A DNA stretch of 64,000 bases from JBCBWG01 sp038523925 (GTDB lineage Bacteria; Pseudomonadota; Alphaproteobacteria; Rhizobiales; Hyphomicrobiaceae), in assembly GCA_038523925.1 (NCBI GenBank), contig JBCBIY010000001.1, positions 62,001 through 126,000 of the forward strand, written 5' to 3'. Under the pieces are notes generated by a model. That model saw nothing but the letters and a program-made list of their open reading frames with translations. It had not been told where the DNA came from and did not search any database. Numbering within the stretch: position 1 is the first letter of the stretch; every line of letters begins with the position of its first letter. The translations under genes were made by a program, and so were the position numbers. Shown piece after piece: positions 28,083 through 36,764 of the stretch.

Positions 28083-28963
28083 GCCCGGACATCTTTCTTG
28101 CCATTGCCGCAACGATCGTAACCGCGGCGACGCCGCTCCTGATCGCGGCCCTCGGCGAACTCGTCGTGGAGCGATCCGGCGTTCTCAATCTTGGCGTTGA
28201 GGGCATGATGATCGTCGGCGCGGTCATGGCGTTTGCCGGCGCGCAGTGGACGGGCTCGGCTTACGCAGGTCTCGCGCTTGCGATTGTCGCCGGGATGGCG
28301 ATGGCCAGCCTGTTTGCGCTGCTGGTCCTCATCTTCAGAACCAACCAAGTGGTGACCGGGCTTGCGCTGACGATCTTCGGGCTTGGCCTCTCCGGCCTCA
28401 TCGGCCAGGCATTCATTGGGTTTCCGGGCGTGAAGCTACAGCCGGTGCTGTTTGGCTTCGACATCCTCGTCTACGCATCGCTGGTCCTCACTGCCGGCAT
28501 CGCATGGTTTCTGTTCCGCACCCGAACCGGCCTCATTCTGCGCGCGGTCGGCGACAACCACACATCAGCCCACGCCATCGGCCATAACGTCATCGCCGTG
28601 CGGCTGCTCGCCATTCTGTTCGGTGGCGCATGCGCCGGGGCCGCCGGGGCCTACCTCTCGCTCGCCTACACGCCGCAGTGGGTCGAAGGCATGACGGCCG
28701 GCCGTGGCTGGATCGCGCTGGCGCTTGTCGTCTTCGCAACGTGGCGGCCCGTCCGCGTCCTCGTCGGTGCCTATCTTTTCGGCACGGTGCTCATCCTGCA
28801 GTTTCACGCCCAGGCGCTCGGGGTTCAGGTGCCTTCGCAGTTGCTCAATGCTTTGCCTTACCTCGCCACCATATTTGTGCTTGTGTTGATATCCGCGAAC
28901 AGCCGTTTGGTGCAGCGCAACACCCCGCAATGCCTCGGCAAACCGTTCGCACCGGATGTCTGA
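28079..28963 (+). CDS. Purine/nucleoside ABC transporter permease (NupC/YufQ type)
   Basis: 294-aa second permease. The stretch GELVVERSGVLNLGVEGMM is diagnostic for this permease group, followed by FRTNQVVTGLALTIFG and the conserved AVGDNHTSAHAIGHNV near a cytoplasmic loop. Start ATG 28079 overlaps the preceding stop. It forms the channel with the upstream permease. Confidence 0.92.
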   Translation: MSPDIFLAIAATIVTAATPLLIAALGELVVERSGVLNLGVEGMMIVGAVMAFAGAQWTGSAYAGLALAIVAGMAMASLFALLVLIFRTNQVVTGLALTIFGLGLSGLIGQAFIGFPGVKLQPVLFGFDILVYASLVLTAGIAWFLFRTRTGLILRAVGDNHTSAHAIGHNVIAVRLLAILFGGACAGAAGAYLSLAYTPQWVEGMTAGRGWIALALVVFATWRPVRVLVGAYLFGTVLILQFHAQALGVQVPSQLLNALPYLATIFVLVLISANSRLVQRNTPQCLGKPFAPDV

Positions 28964-28987
28964 TCAGACGTGCAGGAGACGAAACGT

Positions 28988-30064
28988 ATGAGAAAAGTGC
29001 TGGTTGCCGCGTTGGCAACGCTTGCGCTCGTGCTTGCGGGCCCCGCTGGCGCGGAGAAGAAGGATAAGATCAAGGTCGGCTTTGTTTACGTCGGCCCGAT
29101 CGGCGACTTTGGCTGGAGCTACCAGCACGACCAGGGCCGCCTCGCGATCGAGAAGGCGCTCGGCGACAAGGTCGAGACGAGCTACCTCGAAAGCGTCAAG
29201 GAAGGCGCAGATGCCGAGCGCGCGATCGAGCGCCTTGCGCGATCAGGCCATGATCTGATTTTCACGACATCTTTCGGCTACATGGACCCGACCAACAAGG
29301 TTGCGGCGAAGTATCCGAAGGTGATGTTTGAGCACGCGACGGGCTACAAGCGCCTGCACCCGAACGTTGCTACATACGACAGCCGCTTCTACGAGGGCCG
29401 CTACGTCATCGGCCAGATCGCCGGCAAGATGTCGAAGACCGGTGTTGCCGGCTACATCGCGTCGTTCCCGATCCCGGAAGTCATTCAGGGCATCAACTCA
29501 TTCATGCTCGGCGCGCAGTCGGTGAACCCGGACTTTAAGCTGAAGGTCATCTGGGTGAACACCTGGTTCGACCCCGGCAAGGAAGCTGATGCTGCCAAGT
29601 CGCTGATCGACCAGGGCGTCGATATCCTGACGCAGCACACGGATTCAACGGCCGCGATGCAGGTTGCATCCGAGCGCGGCATCAAGGCGTTCGGTCAGGC
29701 GTCGGACATGATCAAATTCGGCCCGAAGACGCAGCTCACCTCGATCATCGACGATTGGTCGAAGTACTACGTCGACCGCGCGAAAGCCGTCCTGGAAGGC
29801 ACCTGGAAACAGCAGGCTACTTGGGACGGCATGAAGGAAGAGCACGTTATCATGGCGCCGTTCACGAACATGCCGGACGACGTCAAGAAGATGGCGCAAG
29901 AGACGACCGCCAAGATCACGGCGAAGGAATTCCATCCGTTCACCGGCCCGATCTACAAGCAGGACGGGTCGCTCTGGCTGAAGGAAGGCGAGGTCGCTGA
30001 CGACAAGACGTTGTCGGGCCTCAAGTTCTATGTGAAGGGCATCGACGACAAGATCCCGCAGTGA
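28988..30064 (+). CDS. BmpA/Med-family nucleoside-binding protein
   Basis: 358-aa periplasmic binding protein with a cleavable signal peptide ending near GPAGA. The mature start IKVGFVYVGPIGDFGWSYQHD is the BmpA (PnrA/Med) hallmark; these bind purine nucleosides or bases. No lipobox is visible, so unlike Gram-positive BmpA it is soluble. ATG 28988 has AGGAG 9 bp upstream; a GTG at 28970 is less likely. A terminator-like hairpin follows the gene. Confidence 0.92.
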   Translation: MRKVLVAALATLALVLAGPAGAEKKDKIKVGFVYVGPIGDFGWSYQHDQGRLAIEKALGDKVETSYLESVKEGADAERAIERLARSGHDLIFTTSFGYMDPTNKVAAKYPKVMFEHATGYKRLHPNVATYDSRFYEGRYVIGQIAGKMSKTGVAGYIASFPIPEVIQGINSFMLGAQSVNPDFKLKVIWVNTWFDPGKEADAAKSLIDQGVDILTQHTDSTAAMQVASERGIKAFGQASDMIKFGPKTQLTSIIDDWSKYYVDRAKAVLEGTWKQQATWDGMKEEHVIMAPFTNMPDDVKKMAQETTAKITAKEFHPFTGPIYKQDGSLWLKEGEVADDKTLSGLKFYVKGIDDKIPQ

Positions 30065-30101
30065 TGTCGCATTGACGTTGCTGTTTGCCTGTTGCGTGTC
30101 G

Positions 30102-30132
30102 CCGCCCGGTTCTGCAAAGAGCCGGGCGGTTT
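30102..30132 (+). terminator. Intrinsic terminator/attenuator between bmpA-type gene and ade
   Basis: A 12-bp GC-rich stem (one G-T pair) closed by a GCAA tetraloop is followed by TTT. It ends only 3 bp before the ribosome-binding site (AAGGAGGG) of the adenine deaminase gene. It probably gives partial termination, so that the binding protein is made in excess of the deaminases. Confidence 0.8.
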
Positions 30133-30148
30133 CACAAGGAGGGCGAGC

Positions 30149-31951
30149 ATGACGGCTGCACCGAAACCCTGGAGCGACGTGGCGCCGCGACTTGTTGATG
30201 TCGCGACAGGCCGTTCGCCGGCTGACCGCGTGATCCGCGGCGGGCGCTGGGTTAACGTCTATTCCGGCGAGATCATCGACAAGACCGACATCGCGATTGC
30301 AGCCGGCCGCTTCGCGTTCGTCGGGCCCGATGCCAGCCACTGCATTGGCGACAAAACTGACGTCGTCGACGCCGGCGGCCGCTATCTCGTGCCAGGTCTC
30401 TGTGATGGGCACATGCACGTCGAAAGCGGCATGGTCACCGTCACCGAGTTCTGCCGCGCAGTCATCCCGCATGGCACGACGACGATGTTCATCGATCCCC
30501 ATGAGATCGCGAACGTGCTGGGTCTCGATGGCGTCCGCCTGATGCATGACGAGGCCGCAGACGCGCCGATTAACGTGTTCGTCCAGGTGCCAAGCTGCGT
30601 GCCGTCTGCGCCGGGACTTGAGAACGCCGGCGCTGAACTCAACGCAGACGATATCCGCGAGGCGCTCGCCTGGCCGAACATCATCGGGCTCGGCGAAGTC
30701 ATGAACTTCCCCGGCGTCTCGTCAAACGATGCGCGGATGGTGGCTGAGATCTCGGCGACCATGGCGGCTGATGGCAAGACCGTTGGCGGGCACTACGCAT
30801 CGCCGGATCTGGGCGCCGCCTTCCACGGCTACGTCGCCGGCGGCCCGGCTGACGATCACGAGGGCACGCGGCGCGAGGATGCCATCGCCAGGGTCCGGCA
30901 GGGCATGCGCGCGATGCTGCGGCTCGGGTCGGCCTGGTACGATGTGGCGGCGCAAATCAAGGCGGTGACCGAGGACGGGCTCGACCCGCGCAACTTCATC
31001 CTTTGCACCGACGACTGTCACTCCGGCACGCTCGTCAATGACGGGCACATGAACCGCGTGGTCCGCCACGCGATTGACGAGGGCCTTGCGCCGATCACCG
31101 CGATCCAGATGGCGACGCTGAATACCGCGCAGCACTTTGGGCTTGAACGGGAGCTCGGCGCGATTGCGCCGGGCCGTCGCGCTGACCTGTTGCTTGTCTC
31201 TGACCTGGAGGCGTTGACCATCGACACCGTCTATGCCCGCGGCGAGAAGATCGCGCACGGCGGCAGGCTTGCCGTCGAAATGACGCCGTTTACGTACCCG
31301 GAAAGCGCCCGCGGCACGGTCAAGATGGCGCGGGACCTGACGGCGGACGACTTCCGCACGCCAGCGCCGGCCGGGGCGGCAACAGTGCGCGCGCGCGTTA
31401 TCGGCGTCGTCGAGAACCAGGCGCCGACCCGCGCGCTTGAAGCCGACGTTGCAGTCATTGACGGGCATCTTGCGCCCGACAGCGCACAGGACGTCTGCCA
31501 TATCGCGCTCGTGGAGCGGCATCGTGCGACCGGCGAAGTCGTCAACGGGCTCGTCTCGGGCTTTGGTTACACGACGGCCTGCGCGATGGCGTCGACAGTC
31601 GCGCACGACAGCCACCACATGATCGTCGTCGGCACCTCTCGCGATGATATGGCGCTTGCCGCAAACCGGTTGCGTGAGGTTGGAGGTGGCGTTGCGTTCT
31701 TTGCAGGCGGGACGGAACACGCGCTGGTGCCGCTGCCGATTGCGGGCCTCATGTCCGATCAACCCTCCGAAGTCGTCGCCAAGCAGGCCGACCAGCTTTC
31801 CGCCGCGATGCAGGCGGCGGGCTGCACGCTCAACAACGCTTACATGCAGCACTCCCTCCTGGCACTGGTCGTCATCCCGGAGCTGCGGATCTCCGACATC
31901 GGTCTTATTGATGTGCGCACGTTCGAACGCGTGCCGCTGTTCGTCGCGTGA
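30149..31951 (+). CDS. ade: Adenine deaminase
   Basis: 600-aa amidohydrolase converting adenine to hypoxanthine. Metal-binding DGHMHVES, the signature HGTTTMFIDPHEIANVLG, and the C-terminal family block with HDSHHMIVVGTSRDDM are all present. ATG 30149 has a strong AAGGAGGG site. A terminator-like hairpin sits just upstream. Follows the purine importer and overlaps the guanine deaminase gene by GTGA, so imported purines are deaminated at once. Confidence 0.94.
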   Translation: MTAAPKPWSDVAPRLVDVATGRSPADRVIRGGRWVNVYSGEIIDKTDIAIAAGRFAFVGPDASHCIGDKTDVVDAGGRYLVPGLCDGHMHVESGMVTVTEFCRAVIPHGTTTMFIDPHEIANVLGLDGVRLMHDEAADAPINVFVQVPSCVPSAPGLENAGAELNADDIREALAWPNIIGLGEVMNFPGVSSNDARMVAEISATMAADGKTVGGHYASPDLGAAFHGYVAGGPADDHEGTRREDAIARVRQGMRAMLRLGSAWYDVAAQIKAVTEDGLDPRNFILCTDDCHSGTLVNDGHMNRVVRHAIDEGLAPITAIQMATLNTAQHFGLERELGAIAPGRRADLLLVSDLEALTIDTVYARGEKIAHGGRLAVEMTPFTYPESARGTVKMARDLTADDFRTPAPAGAATVRARVIGVVENQAPTRALEADVAVIDGHLAPDSAQDVCHIALVERHRATGEVVNGLVSGFGYTTACAMASTVAHDSHHMIVVGTSRDDMALAANRLREVGGGVAFFAGGTEHALVPLPIAGLMSDQPSEVVAKQADQLSAAMQAAGCTLNNAYMQHSLLALVVIPELRISDIGLIDVRTFERVPLFVA

Positions 31952-33252
31952 CGGGACCGGCCAAGCTTCTGCGCGGCCGCCTGCTGACGTTTGATAGGCT
32001 GCCCAAGGGCGATGATGACACCGGCTTCGCCCGCTACATCGCGGATGGTGGTCTACTCGTCGAGGATGGGCGCATCGCGGCGATGAGCGACTTTGGCGAC
32101 GTGCGTACGCGCGCGCCGGACGCCGACGTCATCGATCATCGGCCGCACCTCTTGGTGCCCGGCTTCATCGACCCGCACGTCCACTTTCCGCAAACGCAGG
32201 TCATCGCGTCGCCCGCGCCGGACCTGCTGACCTGGCTCAAGCGCTACACGTTTCCAGCCGAGGCCGCCTATGCCGATGAGGCGCATGCCCGGGCCATGGC
32301 GCCGCGCTTCCTCGACCTTCTAATCGCGCACGGCACGACAACGGCGGCCGTCTACGGCAGTGTCCATCCGGGCTCAGTCCGCGCGCTCCTCGACGAAGCG
32401 GCCGTGCGGCACATGAGCCTGATCGCCGGCAAGCCGATGATGGACACGAACGTGCCTGCGGCGGTCCGCGATACGGCTGAACAGGGCGCCACAGAGACCG
32501 CGGAGTTGATTGCCCTTGCCGCCGACCAAGACCGCTTTGCCCGCCAGCAGGTCGCGATCACCGTCCGGTTCGCCGTCACGTCGTCTGAAGCGCAGCTTGC
32601 AGCGGCGGGGGAACTGGCAGCCGCGCATGGCGAGGTGCCGATCCAGACGCATCTGTCCGAAAACGATGCCGAGATCGCAGAAGTTATGCGGCGGTTTCCA
32701 AATGCGCGCGACTACACCGACGTCTACGCGCGGCACGGTCTCCTGCGGGACACGACGCTGCTCGCTCATTGCATCCACCTGAGCGATCGCGAGGCCGGTG
32801 TTCTGGCCGAGACGGGTGCAGTCGCCGTTGCTTGCCCGACGTCCAATCTGTTTCTCGGTAGCGGCCTGTTCGATGCCCGCCGTCTGGCCGCTGCCGGCGT
32901 CAGGCAGGCTGTGGCGACCGACATCGGCGGCGGCACCAACTACGCGCTGCTGCGGACCATGGACGAAATGTTCAAGGTGAGCCAACTGAAGGGCCACGTG
33001 ACGCCGCCGCTGCGCGCATTCTGCCAGGCCACCCGCGGCAATGCCGAAGCGCTTGGTCTTGCAGGTGAAGTTGGGTCGCTATCGCCCGGCGCGTGGGCCG
33101 ATGTGATCGCGCTTGATGCGCATGCCACTGCGGCGATGGCGCTACGCATGGCAGCGGCGGACACGCTCGATGAAGAGCTGATGGTGTTACAAACGCTCGG
33201 CGACGATCGCGCGGTCGCCGCAGTTTATGTGGCGGGCGAACCCGTGCGCTAA
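31948..33252 (+). CDS. guaD: Guanine deaminase
   Basis: 434-aa amidohydrolase converting guanine to xanthine. Metal ligands in DPHVHFPQ, the substrate motif QTHLSEN, LLAHCIHLSDREAG and the family signature ATDIGGGTNYALL identify GuaD. The GTG start overlaps the ade stop (GTGA). With ade it feeds imported purines toward hypoxanthine/xanthine; no xanthine dehydrogenase is in the window. Confidence 0.94.
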   Translation: MTGPAKLLRGRLLTFDRLPKGDDDTGFARYIADGGLLVEDGRIAAMSDFGDVRTRAPDADVIDHRPHLLVPGFIDPHVHFPQTQVIASPAPDLLTWLKRYTFPAEAAYADEAHARAMAPRFLDLLIAHGTTTAAVYGSVHPGSVRALLDEAAVRHMSLIAGKPMMDTNVPAAVRDTAEQGATETAELIALAADQDRFARQQVAITVRFAVTSSEAQLAAAGELAAAHGEVPIQTHLSENDAEIAEVMRRFPNARDYTDVYARHGLLRDTTLLAHCIHLSDREAGVLAETGAVAVACPTSNLFLGSGLFDARRLAAAGVRQAVATDIGGGTNYALLRTMDEMFKVSQLKGHVTPPLRAFCQATRGNAEALGLAGEVGSLSPGAWADVIALDAHATAAMALRMAAADTLDEELMVLQTLGDDRAVAAVYVAGEPVR

Positions 33253-33378
33253 GCCGCGCGCCGAACCGCGTCCGCGCTCGCGACAAAGCCATCGAAAGAC
33301 ACGGACAACTTTAGTGAGTTGGGGTTTTTGCCCATACGTGGTTCATTGCGGCCAGGACATAAATCTGAGTAGTGCGTC

Positions 33379-34131
33379 ATGGCCTTCGAGGCGTTTTTTA
33401 AGGATCACGGGGTGGCCATTGTCGAGTTTGCGCTCGACGATGAGGAGATCGCCCGGATGGAGACAGCGTTCGGTGAACCGCGCGGGAAGCCGGTCCAGCG
33501 CCACGACAGCCTGCCCGCTGATCTCGTCGACTGGCTTGAAACGCATCCAGCGCTCATCGAAATCGCAACGCGCATGCTTGCAGCGCCCGCCGGTCTGGTG
33601 CGCATCGCAACCTTCGACAAGACGCCATCAGCCAACTGGTTCGTCCCATGGCATCAGGATCGCGTCATTGCCGTTGCAGAGCGCTTCCGGCTGAACGGCT
33701 ATCGCAACTGGGTCGAGAAGGACGGCTATTGGCAAGTCGAGCCGCCGGAGTGGGTGCTTGAGCAGACGGTGGCGCTACGGATTCATCTCGATGAGGCGCT
33801 AGAGAACAACGGCCCGCTTGAGGTTCTGCCAGACACGCACGGGCTTGGCCGGCTGAAGCGCGCTGACATCGCAGCGCGGGCGCGCAAGGTAAAGCCGATG
33901 ACGTGTCTGTGCGCGCGCGGTGACATCCTCGTCATGAGCCCGCTTGCCGTGCACCGCTCACAGCGGGCGCGCGATCCGCAGGCGCGCCGGGTCCTGCATC
34001 TTGAATTCAGCGCGGCCAAGCTGCCGGAGCCGCTGCGTTGGGCGCCGCTGACGCCGGACCTGGTCGACCTGCCGGAGGATGCCGAACTGCATCCGATGGT
34101 CAGGCGTCTCGCGCCGCCTCGCGGAGCTTGA
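33379..34131 (+). CDS. Phytanoyl-CoA dioxygenase (PhyH) family protein
   Basis: 250-aa Fe(II)/2-oxoglutarate-type dioxygenase. The iron ligands are visible as HxD in WHQD (about residue 94) and a distal His in LAVHRSQRAR, with the 2-oxoglutarate-binding Arg likely in RRVLHLEF. The substrate is unknown; family members hydroxylate lipids, CoA esters or small metabolites. Upstream 126 bp is non-coding. The 3' end overlaps that of the convergent acyl-CoA synthetase gene by 32 bp. Confidence 0.82.
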   Translation: MAFEAFFKDHGVAIVEFALDDEEIARMETAFGEPRGKPVQRHDSLPADLVDWLETHPALIEIATRMLAAPAGLVRIATFDKTPSANWFVPWHQDRVIAVAERFRLNGYRNWVEKDGYWQVEPPEWVLEQTVALRIHLDEALENNGPLEVLPDTHGLGRLKRADIAARARKVKPMTCLCARGDILVMSPLAVHRSQRARDPQARRVLHLEFSAAKLPEPLRWAPLTPDLVDLPEDAELHPMVRRLAPPRGA

Positions 34132-35725
34132 ACTTCTGAATTTTACCCGTCGACGTCTTCGGGATGTCGCGAAACATGACCGTCCTCGGGCACTTGAAGC
34201 TCGCAAGGCGGTCCTTGCACCAGGCGATCACGTCGTCCGGCGACAGCGCATCCGCACCGGGTTTCAATTCGATGAACGCGCAAGGCGTCTCGCCCCACGT
34301 CTCATCCGGCTTGGCGACGACCGCGCAATGCGCGACCGATGGGTGCGCGTAAATGGCATCCTCGACTTCGATCGATGAAATGTTCTCGCCGCCTGAGATG
34401 ATGATGTCCTTCGAGCGGTCGCGGATCTGCACGTAGCCGTCCGGGTGGCGCACCGCCAGATCGCCTGAATGGAACCAACCGCCGGCGAAGGCGTCCTCCG
34501 TTGCTTTGGGATTCTTCAAGTAGCCCTTCATGACGATGTTCCCGCGGAACACGATCTCGCCGATCGTCTGGCCGTCGGCGGGCACCGGTTTCATCGTCTC
34601 CGGATCGCGCACGTCGAGATCATCCAGCGCGATGTACTTTACGCCCTGGCGCGCTTTCTTCTGCGCCTGCGCCGGCCTGTCGAGGTTGTCCCAGGCGGCA
34701 TGCCAGTTGTTCGCGACAGCGGGGCCGTAGGTCTCGGTCAACCCGTAGACGTGCGTGACGTTGAAGCCTGCATCCGCCATTTGCGCGAGCACGCTTTCAG
34801 GCGGTGGCGCGGCGGCTGTGATGAACTCAATGCGATGATCAATCTCGCGTTTCTCGGTGTCGGGCGCGTTGAGCAGCGTCGACATAACGATCGGGGCGCC
34901 GCAGAGATGCGTGACCTTGTGATCGGCGATCGCATCGTAAATCGCCGGTGCCCGGACGCCGCGAAGGCACACGTGCGTGCCGGCCAGCATGGTGATCGTC
35001 CACGGGAAGCACCAGCCGTTGCAGTGAAACATCGGCAGCGTCCAGAGGTAGACCGGATGTTTCACCATGCCGGCCTCGACGGTGTTTGCATAACACATCA
35101 GCGCGGCGCCGCGATGATGGTAGACGACGCCCTTCGGGTTGCCTGTTGTCCCGCTGGTGTAGTTGAGCGTGATCGCCTGCCACTCGTCGGCCGGGCGCGC
35201 CCAATGAAAGTCAGCATCGCCGGACTGCACGAACGCTTCGTAGTCGTTGTAGGACGCCGGCTCAGTGTCGGGTGGGAACTGCGTGTCCTTGCAGTTGATC
35301 ACGAACGGCTTGACCTTGGCGATCGCGAGCGCCTCGGTCATCACGGCGGCATACTCCTGATCAACAATGACGACCTTCGCGTTCGCGTGGTCGAGTTGAA
35401 ACGCGATGATCTGCGCATCGAGCCGCGTGTTGATCGCGTGCAGCACGCCGCCTGTCATGGGCACACCAAAGTGCGCTTCGATCATTGCCGGCACGTTTGG
35501 CAGCATCACTGAGACGGCATCGCCTGCGCCCACGTATTTCTGAGCGAGCGCCGACGCCAGTTGCCGGGACCGGCGATAGAGCGTGCGGTAGTCGACCTTC
35601 AGGCCGCCGTGCAGGATCGCGGTCTGGTCCGGCCAGACGGCAGCCGTGCGTTCAAGAAACACGAGCGGCGTGAGCGGCTGATAATTTGCGGCGTTGCGGT
35701 CGAGATGCTGTTCGAAAGGGTTCAT
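34100..35725 (-). CDS. Acyl-CoA synthetase (AMP-binding)
   Basis: 541-aa ANL-superfamily ligase. ATP-binding loop YTSGTTGNPKGV, the adenine motif VYGLTETYGPA, hinge HSGDLAVRHPDGYVQIRDR and the C-terminal catalytic Lys in STGKIQKFKLRE are intact. It is closest to medium/short-chain acyl-CoA synthetases of the type often called FadD-like or AMP-dependent acid CoA ligase; the substrate is open. The gene converges with the PhyH gene, overlapping by 32 bp. Confidence 0.92.
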   Translation of the reverse strand: MNPFEQHLDRNAANYQPLTPLVFLERTAAVWPDQTAILHGGLKVDYRTLYRRSRQLASALAQKYVGAGDAVSVMLPNVPAMIEAHFGVPMTGGVLHAINTRLDAQIIAFQLDHANAKVVIVDQEYAAVMTEALAIAKVKPFVINCKDTQFPPDTEPASYNDYEAFVQSGDADFHWARPADEWQAITLNYTSGTTGNPKGVVYHHRGAALMCYANTVEAGMVKHPVYLWTLPMFHCNGWCFPWTITMLAGTHVCLRGVRAPAIYDAIADHKVTHLCGAPIVMSTLLNAPDTEKREIDHRIEFITAAAPPPESVLAQMADAGFNVTHVYGLTETYGPAVANNWHAAWDNLDRPAQAQKKARQGVKYIALDDLDVRDPETMKPVPADGQTIGEIVFRGNIVMKGYLKNPKATEDAFAGGWFHSGDLAVRHPDGYVQIRDRSKDIIISGGENISSIEVEDAIYAHPSVAHCAVVAKPDETWGETPCAFIELKPGADALSPDDVIAWCKDRLASFKCPRTVMFRDIPKTSTGKIQKFKLREAARDA

Positions 35726-35802
35726 GAAGGTTTGTGGGCTCGTACGGGCGCGCGGATTGGGCTTGCAATGCTACGCGATCGTCGGAAGCTCGTGCAATCG
35801 CG

Positions 35803-36603
35803 TCAGGCGGTGGCGAGCGCGGAAAGGCTTGTCCAGACGAGGCGGATGCCGACGATAAACAGGACGAGGTAGATGACGCGGTAGAACGTTTCCGGCCGAA
35901 CAACTTTCACGAGCCAAACGCCTATGCCGACGGCCAGAAGCGCGACCGGGAACAAGACCGCCGATGTCGTGAGATTTTCAGCGGAGAACTGGCCAAGCGC
36001 CCAGTACGGGATCAGCTTCATCTGGTTGGTGACGAAGAAAAAGATGACTGACGTGCCCGCGAGCAGCCGGGGCGCGAGGCCCTTCGGCAGCATGTGCACC
36101 TGAAACGGCGGCCCGCCCGCATGGCTGACGAAGCTCGTAAAGCCCGCGACCGATCCCCAGAAAGCACCGCCAGCGCGATCGGTGGATGACGCGCCGCCAG
36201 CATTAGTGCTTGCGCGTTCCGCACCGGCGGGCCGCGGCGTGATCGCGCCCTGAAACCATGCGTTCATGACGAACGCGATCGCGATGAGGCCAATGATTAG
36301 GCGGACGTGCGTCTCCGACACGTAGGCCGCCGTGAGCCAGCCGACCAGAACGCCGGCCGCCGCGCCCGGCAGGAGCACCTTGAGGCTCGGCCAATGGTAG
36401 ATGCCGCGGTAAGCGGCGACCGCGGTCAGGTCCATGAGGACGAGGATCGGCAGCAGGATACCGGCGGCCAGCACCGGTGAGATCGCAAGGCTCATCACCG
36501 GCACGCCCAGCATCGCCAGCGCCCCGCCGAAGCCTCCCTTCGCGAGCCCGACAATCAGCACGGCTGGAATAGCGACGGCATAGAACCATGGATCGGTGAT
36601 CAT
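35803..36603 (-). CDS. TauE/SafE (TSUP) family membrane exporter
   Basis: 266-aa protein with about eight hydrophobic segments. The N-terminus has FYAVAIPAVLIVGLAKGGFGGALAM-like TSUP sequence (shown here by VGLAKGGFGG), and the second half repeats the fold with SHAGGPPFQVHMLPKGL, typical of the family. TSUP proteins move sulfite, sulfoacetate or other organosulfonates. Gene is divergent from the propionyl-CoA synthetase gene. Confidence 0.9.
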   Translation of the reverse strand: MITDPWFYAVAIPAVLIVGLAKGGFGGALAMLGVPVMSLAISPVLAAGILLPILVLMDLTAVAAYRGIYHWPSLKVLLPGAAAGVLVGWLTAAYVSETHVRLIIGLIAIAFVMNAWFQGAITPRPAGAERASTNAGGASSTDRAGGAFWGSVAGFTSFVSHAGGPPFQVHMLPKGLAPRLLAGTSVIFFFVTNQMKLIPYWALGQFSAENLTTSAVLFPVALLAVGIGVWLVKVVRPETFYRVIYLVLFIVGIRLVWTSLSALATA

Positions 36604-36764
36604 GTGCGGCGGTCGTCCAGGGCGGAGATAACGGCAGATACGCGACGGCTAGCCGATTGGCAGCCTTGCCAATTCTTGTGTGCACCTGCCACAAATCTTC
36701 GCCGCCGGATAGCGCTGCGCCAAGACAGCGGACCGGACCGCTGATTGCGCTTGGAGGGGACGAC
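36604..36764. promoter_or_regulatory. Divergent intergenic region (TauE / propionyl-CoA synthetase)
   Basis: 161 bp shared by two divergent genes. Ribosome-binding sequence GGAGGGGAC lies 4-12 bp before ATG 36765. No convincing promoter boxes or operator palindromes seen. Confidence 0.35.

Noticed and set aside
29645..30547. Minus-strand frame across the bmpA-ade gap
   Set aside because: Overlaps two well-supported genes and a terminator; no family resemblance.
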